Part shown: positions 52,190 through 61,992 of the stretch, piece after piece | How positions within the stretch are numbered: the stretch's first letter is position 1 | How the letters are laid out: each line of letters opens with the position of its first letter | Assembly (NCBI GenBank): GCA_040081715.1 | Contig: JBEBFY010000006.1 | Span: 124,001-188,000 of the forward strand | From: CANKJK01 sp040081715 | GTDB taxonomy: Bacteria; Acidobacteriota; Vicinamibacteria; Vicinamibacterales; UBA2999 | Length of the DNA stretch: 64,000 bases | Direction: 5' to 3' | Program-made: the position numbers and the translations under genes | The notes under the pieces: generated by a model | Told to the model about the DNA's origin: nothing | What the model saw: the letters and a program-made list of their open reading frames with translations, nothing else | The model's database searches: none

Positions 52190-53044
52190 ATGCAGGAGGT
52201 TCAGGCGCTGTCGAAGCACTGGACTCGACGGTTCACTCCGCTTGTCGTTGGTGCCCTAGTCGTTGTGGGCGGCGCCAGGGCCGCCTCGCCACCGGCCGAG
52301 TCGTTCTTCCCGGACGGCATCCGCCGTCTGACCGCGCAGCAGTATTACCGCACAATTGCCGACGTCTTCGGAGACGACCTGGAGGTTGCGAGCCTTGCGC
52401 AGTCTCCGGATCGGTTCGAGCAGTCCGACTGGATGGCGCAGGGGATCGCGGCACAGGTGGTGGACACCGGGCATCGCGCCGCGCTCGTCGGATGCACGCC
52501 CCGTGATGTGAGACAGCCGGATGACGGGTGCGCGACGACGTTCTTCCGTCGAACCGGGCGCCTGCTGTTTCGACGGCCCCTGTCTGAAGGCGACCTCAAG
52601 GCCTACGTCGTGGCTGCGAGCGAGGCGACCCGACTCACGAAGAACTTCCACTCAGGTCTGGCCTTGAGTCTTGCGTCGATGCTGGCATCCCCGAAGTTCC
52701 TCTACGATGTCGACATCCTGGAGCCGGACCCGGCGAGGCCAGGCACGCAGCGGCTCGACGCGTACTCCAAAGCGGCGCGTGTGAGCCTCTTTCTCTGGAA
52801 TGCGGCGCCGGACATCGACCTGCTGGACGCGGCTGCCCGCGGCGCACTGCACACGCCGTCAGGGCTGGCGAGCGAGGTCGACCGGCTGCTGACGTCGCCG
52901 AGACTGGCCGCCGGTGAACTGGCATCGCGGTTCGGGCAGGAAGGAGCTCCGCTTCGGGCATTGCTGCGCGACACAGTGACGAATGTAACGTTCTTACATG
53001 TCTCGCCTGCGTCGCGTGCGGCCCCGCGGGAGAACGAGAGGTAG
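52190..53044 (+). pseudogene. internally deleted DUF1592-family gene
   Basis: A 284-residue open frame whose first ~235 residues follow the DUF1592 paralogues closely (IRRLTAQQYYRTIADVFG, FFRRTGRLLFRRPLSEGD, DRLLTSPRLAAG). It then jumps straight to a C-terminal tail (ASRFGQEGAPLRALLRDT, VTFLHVSPAS) that matches the last ~40 residues of the 48239 protein (TSRFVTDGYRLRSLLRRI). About 290 residues are gone, including the DUF1588 haem-c site and most of DUF1585. The deletion keeps the frame, so a protein could still be made, but the haem-binding role is lost. It has no DUF1552 partner. I call it a pseudogene; a shortened functional protein is the alternative. Confidence 0.65.
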
Positions 53045-53061
53045 ACTCTCTCGGCTAGCAC

Positions 53062-54123
53062 GTGAGATTCCCTGCCGCAGTACTCGTATCCGCCATCATG
53101 GCGTCGTGCACGACACCACCGCCAACAGACGGTGTCGCGCGTGTGGACGGCCGTGCGATCTCTCTGGCCGAGGTGGACGCCAGGTGGCGTGAACTCAACC
53201 AGGCAGAGCAGTTGCGCGCGCAGCAGGCGATGTACGACGGGCGCCGCAAGGCGCTGGACGCGATCATCGCTGACCAGCTGCTGGAGAAAGCCGCGCGGTC
53301 ACACGGCCTCAGCCTGCAACAGTACCTGGCGCAGGAGATGCCGCGGCGCACGCGCGCGGTGACTGAGGCGGATGTCGAATCGTTCTACGCCGAGAACCGC
53401 GAGCGCCTGCAGGGGCAGCCGATCGCGGATGTGCAGGCGGCGATCGCGGACCTGCTGGAATCCCGTCGGCAGACCGAGGCACGGGAGTCGCTCCTTGCGG
53501 AGTTGGGGAAGGCCGGGGGCGGGACCGTGATCAGCCTCGAGCCTCCGCGGCAACTGGTCGACGTGGCCTCCACGGACCCGGTGCGTGGCCCGCGCTCGGC
53601 GCGTGTCACGATCGTGGAGTTCTCGGACTATCAGTGTCCGTTCTGCGCGCGCGTGACTCCCTCACTTGCGAAGGTGCTCGCGACGTATGGAGATCGCGTC
53701 AGGCTTGTCTGGAAGGACTTCCCCCTGGAGGACATTCACCCCCGCGCCGTCGAGCTGGCACGGGCCGCCCGGTGCGCCGGGGAAGAGGGCAAGTACTGGG
53801 AGTTCCACGACCGCGTCTTTGCGAGCCAGGAGCAGGCCGCGACACTTCCGCTCGACGACTATGCAAAGGCGCTGGGGATTCAGCCGCGGGACTTCGCGGA
53901 GTGCGTTAAGTCAGGCCGGCACACAAAGGCGGTGATTGAAGGGCAGGATGCGGGCAACCGCCTCGGCGTCGAGTCCACGCCAACACTGTTCGTCAATGGC
54001 CGGAGGATCACCGGTGCGCAACCATTCGAGGTTCTGGCGCGCGTGATCGACGACGAACTCGCCCGAGGCGCGGACGCTAGCGCACCGTCAGGTGCGCGCG
54101 AAAGTAGTGCACCATCTCCTTGA
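53062..54123 (+). CDS. DsbA-like thioredoxin lipoprotein with SurA-type N-terminus
   Basis: A 353-residue envelope protein from GTG 53062. A lipoprotein signal (AAVLVSAIMASC, Cys16) is followed by a helical region resembling the SurA/parvulin N-terminal domain (residues ~25-150, VDGRAISLAEVDARW). The C-terminal thioredoxin fold (residues ~178-335) has the active-site motif CPFC at Cys192 and Cys195 (FSDYQCPFCARV) and a cis-Pro loop (ESTPTLFVNG). It should form or isomerise disulfides of exported proteins. It ends the copy B run, so the cysteine-rich P proteins are natural clients; that is inference. Its 3' end overlaps the convergent acyl carrier protein gene by 47 bases. Confidence 0.85.
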   Translation: MRFPAAVLVSAIMASCTTPPPTDGVARVDGRAISLAEVDARWRELNQAEQLRAQQAMYDGRRKALDAIIADQLLEKAARSHGLSLQQYLAQEMPRRTRAVTEADVESFYAENRERLQGQPIADVQAAIADLLESRRQTEARESLLAELGKAGGGTVISLEPPRQLVDVASTDPVRGPRSARVTIVEFSDYQCPFCARVTPSLAKVLATYGDRVRLVWKDFPLEDIHPRAVELARAARCAGEEGKYWEFHDRVFASQEQAATLPLDDYAKALGIQPRDFAECVKSGRHTKAVIEGQDAGNRLGVESTPTLFVNGRRITGAQPFEVLARVIDDELARGADASAPSGARESSAPSP

Positions 54124-54328
54124 GGGTGGTCAGCTTCCCGTAGTCAGCCTCGGGGATCTCGACACCTGTCGCCTCGCTGAGGGCAATGAGCACCCTGAGG
54201 AAGTCGAACGAGTCGATGTCGACCGCCTCACGGATGGGCTGGTCGGGCGAGAGCGATGCCGGGTCCGCCTCGGGGGCAACCTTCTGCAGTTCGTGGGCGA
54301 TGAGGCGGGTCAGTTCGGCGTCGGTCAT
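54077..54328 (-). CDS. acyl carrier protein
   Basis: Small acidic helical protein, 83 residues. The phosphopantetheine attachment serine is Ser40 in VDIDSFDFLRVL, a variant of the usual DSL motif with Phe after Ser. ATG 54328 overlaps the E2 stop, so it is the last gene of the acetyl-CoA synthetase/2-oxoacid dehydrogenase operon. An acyl carrier protein in this place suggests that the acyl group made by the complex is loaded on a carrier, or that the protein serves another dedicated pathway; no synthase or phosphopantetheinyl transferase is adjacent. Confidence 0.87.
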   Translation of the reverse strand: MTDAELTRLIAHELQKVAPEADPASLSPDQPIREAVDIDSFDFLRVLIALSEATGVEIPEADYGKLTTLKEMVHYFRAHLTVR

Positions 54329-55473
54329 GGCTGTTCAGGGGTCTGCAGGTGGCGGTTGAGCGCATCGAGAAAGCGCGCGCCGAGGTGGCCGTCCGTGGCA
54401 CGGTGATCGGCAGCGAGGCTGGCCGCAATTACCGGCCGCACCACGACTGCCCCGCGCTCGGCCCAGGGCTGGTCGAGGATGCGGCCGAATCCAACGAGGG
54501 CTACCTGCGGCGGGTAGATCACGCCGAGTACTGACTCCGCCCCGCCGTCTCCCATGCTCGTGACCGTGGCGGTCGCATCGGTCATCTCCGAGCTGCGCAG
54601 CCGCCCCGCGCGGGCACGCGGAATCAGGTCCCGAAGCTCGGCCATCAGTGCGTCGCAGGACTTCCTGTCCACGTCGTGCAGTGCCGGTGCCACCAGGCCA
54701 CCGCCCCTCAACGCGATCGCGAAGCCCAGGTGTATCTCTTCGACCGGCCGGTGCTGTCCGTCGATCCAGTAGCCGTTGAGGACAGGGACGTCCCGCAAGG
54801 CGCGCGCGGTTGCCCTGAGCAGGACCACGGCCGGGAGAATTCGGTCGGTGATGCTGCGCTGCTCGTTCTCGCGCCGCAGCCAGGCGAGGGCCGCGTTCAT
54901 GTCGATCCGGCTCTGAAGGTAGTAATGCGGGATCTCCCGCTTCGATCTGGACATGGCCGCCGCGATGGCCCGGCGTATGGGCGCGAGTCCCTCGTCTGGC
55001 GCCACGACCGTTCCGGCTGCCGCCGGTGACGCGACAGCCGCGAGACGATCGATGTCCGCGAGCTCGATCGCTCCACTGGGGCCGCTGCCGGCGATGCCGG
55101 CCAGGTCGATGCCCAGTGCCTGGGCCCGCGCGCGGGCTGCCGGAGATACGCGGACCCGGCGGCCGGTATCTGGCCCCGCTGTGAGGGTCTGGGTCACCGG
55201 GGATGGCAGCGGCGGAGAGGCCTTGGGCGCCGCGCCCCCCTCGGATCGGATGGTCGCCATGCGTGCGCCGACCTGAACCTTGGCACCCGGTGCGACGTGC
55301 AGGGCTTCAACCGTACCAGGCTCAAAGCACTCGATGTCGATGAGCCCCTTCTCCGTCTCGACTTCCGCCACGATATCGCCGCGCGCGACTACCTGGCCCG
55401 GCGCCACGCGCCACGCCACCAGGGTGCCTGCGGCCATGTCGGCCCCGAGGCTCGGCATCAGGAAATCAGGCAT
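54325..55473 (-). CDS. 2-oxoacid dehydrogenase E2 acyltransferase
   Basis: Dihydrolipoamide acyltransferase core of a pyruvate- or acetoin-type dehydrogenase complex, 382 residues. It has one lipoyl domain (residues 1-76, lipoyl Lys42 in VETEKGLIDIE), a peripheral-subunit-binding domain (~115-155, VSPAARARAQALGIDL), and a catalytic domain with His357 and Asp361 in DHRATDGHLGARF. ATG 55473 overlaps the E1 beta stop by 8 bases; a longer frame running back into that gene is spurious. No E3 (dihydrolipoamide dehydrogenase) is encoded nearby, so it must be shared with another complex. Confidence 0.9.
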   Translation of the reverse strand: MPDFLMPSLGADMAAGTLVAWRVAPGQVVARGDIVAEVETEKGLIDIECFEPGTVEALHVAPGAKVQVGARMATIRSEGGAAPKASPPLPSPVTQTLTAGPDTGRRVRVSPAARARAQALGIDLAGIAGSGPSGAIELADIDRLAAVASPAAAGTVVAPDEGLAPIRRAIAAAMSRSKREIPHYYLQSRIDMNAALAWLRRENEQRSITDRILPAVVLLRATARALRDVPVLNGYWIDGQHRPVEEIHLGFAIALRGGGLVAPALHDVDRKSCDALMAELRDLIPRARAGRLRSSEMTDATATVTSMGDGGAESVLGVIYPPQVALVGFGRILDQPWAERGAVVVRPVIAASLAADHRATDGHLGARFLDALNRHLQTPEQP

Positions 55474-56464
55474 GGGCGCGCACCAGCGTCCGCACGGACT
55501 CCACGATGGTGGCCACCTGCGGCAGCGCGGCGTCCTCCAGGTGCTTCGCGTAGGGGATCGGCACTTCCGCGGTGCACAGGCGCGCCACCGGCCGGTCCAG
55601 TTCGTAGAACACCTGCTCGTGGATGCGCGCGCTGATTTCGGCCGAGATCCCCCCGCTCCGCCAGCCCTCGTCGACGACCAGGACGCGGTGGGTCCTGGCG
55701 ATGCTCGCCATGATCGTCTGGTCGTCGAGCGGGCGGAGCACCCGCAGGTCGACCACCTCCGCGCTGACACCCTCCTGGGCCAGCGCGGTGGCCGCCTCGA
55801 GCGATTTGTGGAGGCTGGCGCCGTAGGTGAGGATGGTCACGTCGGTGCCGGCGCGACGCACGGCCGCGCGCGTCAGGTCCACCGGCCCGGCGTCGTCGGC
55901 CAGGGTCCCTTCCATGTTGTAGAGCGTCTGATTCTCGAAGATGAGCACCGGGTCCGGGTGCGCCAGTGCGGTGGCCAGCATCCCGAAGCCGTCCTCCAGC
56001 GTGGCCGGGGTTGCGATGGTGATGCCGGGGATGTGCGCGAACCACCCCTCGAGGCTGTGCGAGTGCTGTGCAGCCAGTTGTTTGCCTCCGCCGGTGGCCA
56101 TGCGGATCACGAGGGGCACGTTGAACTGACCGCCGGACATGTGCAGGAGCGTGGCGGCCGTGTTCATGATCTGGTCCAAGGCGAGCAGGCTGAAGTTGCC
56201 CGTCATGATCTCGACGATCGGCCGCATGCCCCCGAGCGAGGCGCCGATGCCGGCACCCGTGAACGCGGACTCCGAGAGCGGCGTATCCCTGATGCGTGCA
56301 GGGCCGAACTCGGCCAGCAGTCCGCGGCTCACGGCGAAGCAGCCGCCGTAGTGGCCGACATCCTCGCCCATGAGGAACACGCGCGGGTCCCGCTGAAGGG
56401 CCTGCCGGAGACCTTCCCGGACCGCATCCCGGTAGGTCATGGTGCGGACCCCTGCCGGAGTCAT
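55466..56464 (-). CDS. pdhB: 2-oxoacid dehydrogenase E1 beta subunit
   Basis: Beta subunit of the thiamine-diphosphate E1 enzyme, 332 residues. Family features include MGEDVGHYGG, DTPLSESAFTGAGIGAS, the conserved Glu-containing PIVEIMTGNFSLLALDQ segment, and QLAAQHSHSLEGWF. A transketolase C-domain follows (VTILTYGASLHKSLEA, VLVVDEGWRSGG). ATG 56464 overlaps the E1 alpha stop by four bases; ATG 56440 is an alternative. The set E1 alpha, E1 beta and E2 could be a pyruvate or acetoin dehydrogenase, and I cannot separate these from sequence alone. Confidence 0.9.
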   Translation of the reverse strand: MTPAGVRTMTYRDAVREGLRQALQRDPRVFLMGEDVGHYGGCFAVSRGLLAEFGPARIRDTPLSESAFTGAGIGASLGGMRPIVEIMTGNFSLLALDQIMNTAATLLHMSGGQFNVPLVIRMATGGGKQLAAQHSHSLEGWFAHIPGITIATPATLEDGFGMLATALAHPDPVLIFENQTLYNMEGTLADDAGPVDLTRAAVRRAGTDVTILTYGASLHKSLEAATALAQEGVSAEVVDLRVLRPLDDQTIMASIARTHRVLVVDEGWRSGGISAEISARIHEQVFYELDRPVARLCTAEVPIPYAKHLEDAALPQVATIVESVRTLVRAHA

Positions 56465-57437
56465 GGCCGCACCCCCTCGGACTCGACGAAGCGCATCAGA
56501 TCGGCGACCGGCTCCCATGTGCCGGCTTCCGCGAAGGCCACGGCCCCGGCGACCGCGGCGTCCACCTCCTGCTCGACCACCCGCGCATCGTCTGCGGTGA
56601 GCACGCCGGCGGCTTGCATCCGGCCAAGGAACGCCGGAATGGGGTCGCGCGTCTTCCACTCGGCCACTTCCTCCTTCGATCGGTACAGCTCTGCGTCGAA
56701 CATCGAGTGCGGTCGGAAGCGGTAGGTCCGGCATTCGAGCAGGAACGGACGGCCCGCGCGCACGGTCGCCACCGCCTCGGCGGCCGCCTCGCTCACGGCC
56801 AGCACGTCCATCCCGTCCACCACCGCGCTCGCCACGTTGTAGCACCGGGCCTTGCCGGCGATGTCGGTCGACGCTTCGCTGATGGCCAGCGCCGTCCCCA
56901 TCGCGTAGAGGTTGTTCTCGCAGACGAAGAGGACCGGCAGCTTCCACAGCGCCGCCAGGTTCATCGACTCGTGGAATTCACCCTCGGCGACGGCCCCTTC
57001 TCCGAAGAAGCAGGCCGTGACATTCGGGCGCTGCTGCATCGAGTCAGCCAGGGCCAGCCCCACGGCCAGCGGCATCCCGCCGCCGACAATCGCGTTGCCA
57101 CCGTAGAAGCGCGTGCCGGCGTCGAAGATGTGCATCGAGCCGCCGCGACCGCGCGCGCACCCTTCCACCTTGCCGTACATCTCCGCCATGACGGCGCCGG
57201 CCGGCACCCCGCGGGCGAGCGCCTGGCCGTGCTCGCGGTAGGTGGCGACCACGGCATCCTCCGGGCGCAGGTGCTCCATGACGCCCGTGGCGACCGCCTC
57301 CTCGCCGATGTAGAGGTGCATGAAGCCGCGGATCTTCTGCGCGCCGTACACCTCCACGCACTTCTCTTCAAAGCGGCGGATATGCAGCATCTGCCACAGC
57401 AGGCGCCGGGCACGGTCACGATCGGGGAGGGCGGTCA

Positions 57438-57438
<1 letters not shown>
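56461..57438 (-). CDS. pdhA: 2-oxoacid dehydrogenase E1 alpha subunit
   Basis: Alpha subunit of the E1 decarboxylase, 325 residues. The thiamine-diphosphate motif spans residues 146-176, from GEGAVAEGEFHESMN to FVCENN; the usual Asp of GDG is Glu here, as in several bacterial homologues. Other landmarks are RRFEEKCVEVYG, FMHLYIGEEAVATG, TYREHGQALARG, and the RGRGGSMHIFD loop. The ATG shares one base with the TGA of the acyl-CoA synthetase gene, so the operon is translated in a chain. Confidence 0.92.
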
Positions 57439-59219
<1,781 letters not shown>

Positions 59220-59308
59220 CTACCAGGTCCCGCACTGGTCCTACAATCGACGTGCGTGCACAATTCGAGCCCACTCGACATCCCGGCAGATTCTGCGGTC
59301 AGCGCGCC

Positions 59309-60247
59309 ATGAATGGACCCACGCATGTGGTTGGCCACCGGCATCCCGACACGGACTCGGTGTGCTCGGCCATCGCTTACGCGCACCTGAAAGCCCTGCT
59401 CGGCGACAGTCACGTGTGGCCCGCGCGGGCCGGTGCACTGAACGACGAAACCCGCTACGTCCTGACACGGTTCGCGCTGCCCGAGCCGGAGCTGCTCACC
59501 TCCGGCACCGGCCGGCGGCTGATTCTGGTGGACCACAACGAAGTGGCGCAGGCGGTCAACGACATCGAGCACGCCACGATCCTGGAAGTGTGGGAACACC
59601 ATCGCGTGGGCGATCTGCACGTGCCCCAGCCAATCGTCTTCCACTGCGAGCCCGTGGGGGCCACCGCCACCCTCATCGCGGAGCAGTACTTCCTGCGCGA
59701 CCTCGTGCCGCCGCCGCCCATCGCTGGGGCGCTGCTGGCCGCCATCCTGTCCGACACGCTGGTGTTCGCCTCGCCCTCCTGTGTCGAGAAGGACCGTGAC
59801 ATGGCCCGGCGGCTCGAAGCGGTGGCGGGCGTTGATGCCGCCACGCTGGGTCGGGATCTGATGGTGGCCCGCGGCGCGGTTGGAGGGCGTTCGGCCGCGG
59901 ACCTCATCGACGCGGACTTCAAGACCTTCGAGATGGCCGGCCATTCCGTCGGCATCGCCCAGATTGAAACGACCGACGCGGCTTCTATTCTGGCGCGCCA
60001 GCCGGAGTTCATGGAGGAACTTCGGCGTCTCCGGGCGGAGCAGCGCCTGGTGCTGCTCGTGCTGCTGGTGACGGACATCGCGAGGAAGGGCAGCCACATC
60101 TGGGCTGTCGGGGACCAGTTGGATGCCGTCGAACGGGCACTGGGCGTCCGGCTCGCCAACGGTGCCGCCTATCTCGACGGCTGCATGTCGCGGAAGAAGC
60201 AGGTGGTGCCGCCTCTTGAACGCACGCTGGCCGGGACGGCCGGCTGA
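59309..60247 (+). CDS. ppaC: manganese-dependent inorganic pyrophosphatase
   Basis: DHH-family enzyme splitting PPi to two phosphates, 312 residues. Metal ligands are seen in GHRHPDTDS (His10, Asp14, Asp16), LVDHNE (the DHH-like motif) and AILSDTLVF. The C-terminal DHHA2 domain ends with the conserved SRKKQVVPPL, whose Arg-Lys-Lys binds phosphate. It is transcribed away from acsA, whose reaction makes PPi, and removing PPi would pull acetate activation forward. The stop abuts that of the convergent nitrilase gene with no spacer. Confidence 0.92.
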   Translation: MNGPTHVVGHRHPDTDSVCSAIAYAHLKALLGDSHVWPARAGALNDETRYVLTRFALPEPELLTSGTGRRLILVDHNEVAQAVNDIEHATILEVWEHHRVGDLHVPQPIVFHCEPVGATATLIAEQYFLRDLVPPPPIAGALLAAILSDTLVFASPSCVEKDRDMARRLEAVAGVDAATLGRDLMVARGAVGGRSAADLIDADFKTFEMAGHSVGIAQIETTDAASILARQPEFMEELRRLRAEQRLVLLVLLVTDIARKGSHIWAVGDQLDAVERALGVRLANGAAYLDGCMSRKKQVVPPLERTLAGTAG

Positions 60248-61813
60248 TTACGAGATCGGCGCCTGGACCACGCCGGCGGCCTCCGGGTTCAGCCATTCGA
60301 TCACCGCCGCATTGCCCAGGCTTTCCGCGTCCACCTCGAGGTAGTGCCGCACGACACCCACCACCCTGAAGCCCTGTTTAAGCTGGAAGGCGAGCGTCGG
60401 GTCTGTGATGGTCCCCTTCATCGCGGCGTCCACGTATTCCTGCGGACTCATCGTGGCGGCATACCGGTGGTAGCCGCGCAGGCGCCCACCGGCCCGGATG
60501 CGAAGCAGGCCGAGGTGTTCGACCAGCTCCCGCCTCGCCTCGTACAGGCGGCCCGCAATGCCCCGCCGGCGCACCGACGGGTGCACCATGATTTCGGCGG
60601 CGTAGAGCGTCCGGCCCCGGACCGGGTCATGGTTCTCGAAGGTGCCCCCTGCCGTGAAGTCCTTCCAGTTTGTCTCCATGTCGTAGTCGTCCCACGGCAC
60701 GACGAGCGAGGCCGCCATGCCGACGACACGGCCGCTCGCGCGGTCAACGGCGACGAACTGCCCTTCGGGGAAGACCCGCTGGTGCGCCAGGAGCTGCTCC
60801 TCGGTCCAGGGCGCATCGTTCGGGTAGCAGATGCGGCAGAGTTCGATGATTGCCAGGATGTCGTTGCGCCTCGTGTGCCGGACCAGGACATCGGTGCCCA
60901 CGCGGCTCAACTCGACGACGCTCACGGAGGCGGCGATTTCGGCTGAGCGCTGGCTGTCGACGAGCGGCAGGACCGTGCCGAGTGTGCGGGTGTCGAGAAT
61001 CGTGCGCAGATTGAGCTCGCCCACCACCACCATCTCCTGGTTGGGATTCCCTTCGGCGAGCACGCCGTCGCGTGAGAACGTGAAGTCGCTCGGCGTGAGG
61101 ATGGACGCCTGCCCATAATTCAGCGAGACGGCGGGAATCATCGGGAGCGAGCCTACGGTGCAGGCGTGGACCACGTACATCTGGTTCTCGATGGCGCGCG
61201 CCTGGGCGCAGTAGCGCACGCGGAGGAACCCCTGCCGATCGTCGGTGCAGCTCGGGACAACGAGAATGTGGGCCTGCGCCGTCGCGGCGGCCCTGACGAT
61301 CTCGGGAAACTCGACGTCGTAGCAGATGGCGACCGCGATGCGGCCGAAGGCGGTGTCGAACACCCGCAACGTCGATCGCGGGGAGATCTTCCACTCCTCC
61401 TCCTCGAACCGCGTCATATGGAGCTTGCCCTGCGAGCCCATCGTGCCGTCAGGGCCGAAGACAAAGCACTCGTTGTAGACGGCGTCGGATCCGGGATCCA
61501 TGACGGGGATCGTTCCTGCCACGATGTGGATGCCGTTCTTCCTGGCGAGCCGGCCCATCAGCTCGATGAAGCGCGGTGCGTGACTCGCAAGTTCGCGGAC
61601 CTGCTCGCGGATGGGGCGGCGCACGTCGCCGAGCGTCAGGAGCTGGAGGGTGAAGTACTCCGGGAACACGACGAGCTGGCACCGGTAGTCGGCGGAGGTG
61701 TCCACGAGGCCTTCGACCTGGGCCTCGAAGTCCTCGAAGGCCCGCACCGGACGGATGAAGTACTGCAGTGCGGCGACGCGAATGCGCCCGCCGAATGCCT
61801 CGGTGGCTGCCAT
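60248..61813 (-). CDS. carbon-nitrogen hydrolase fused to GNAT acetyltransferase
   Basis: A 521-residue two-domain protein. Residues ~10-285 are a nitrilase-superfamily amidohydrolase with the Glu-Lys-Cys triad visible: Glu52 (VVFPEYF), Lys130 (GSQGKLHMTRFE) and Cys164 (VAICYDVEFPE). Residues ~310-515 are a GNAT N-acetyltransferase (DILAIIELCRICYP, IMVHPSVRRRGIAGRLYE, where RRRGIAG is the acetyl-CoA loop). Such fusions are widespread and usually annotated as a bifunctional family; the natural substrate is unknown. Acetyl-CoA made by the neighbouring operon could feed it, but that is only a context remark. Confidence 0.9.
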   Translation of the reverse strand: MAATEAFGGRIRVAALQYFIRPVRAFEDFEAQVEGLVDTSADYRCQLVVFPEYFTLQLLTLGDVRRPIREQVRELASHAPRFIELMGRLARKNGIHIVAGTIPVMDPGSDAVYNECFVFGPDGTMGSQGKLHMTRFEEEEWKISPRSTLRVFDTAFGRIAVAICYDVEFPEIVRAAATAQAHILVVPSCTDDRQGFLRVRYCAQARAIENQMYVVHACTVGSLPMIPAVSLNYGQASILTPSDFTFSRDGVLAEGNPNQEMVVVGELNLRTILDTRTLGTVLPLVDSQRSAEIAASVSVVELSRVGTDVLVRHTRRNDILAIIELCRICYPNDAPWTEEQLLAHQRVFPEGQFVAVDRASGRVVGMAASLVVPWDDYDMETNWKDFTAGGTFENHDPVRGRTLYAAEIMVHPSVRRRGIAGRLYEARRELVEHLGLLRIRAGGRLRGYHRYAATMSPQEYVDAAMKGTITDPTLAFQLKQGFRVVGVVRHYLEVDAESLGNAAVIEWLNPEAAGVVQAPIS

Positions 61814-61992
61814 GGTGTGGCTGCCATCCTATAGCAGCCCCAGCCGTTCTCATGTAGCGGAGGGGACGTCCGCTGGCCCGGAGTCTGCAGGACCTCACTG
61901 TAGCCGCTGAATAGGCGGGGAATCTGCGGAATACCCGACAGTGACGGGAGATTTCTCCGCACTCCACATGTGCGGCACCAGACGGGCGTGTG

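Noticed and set aside
55474..55770. Upstream extension of the E2 frame inside the E1 beta gene
   Set aside because: Arg/Ser-rich shadow of the E1 beta coding sequence; the lipoyl domain begins exactly at ATG 55473.
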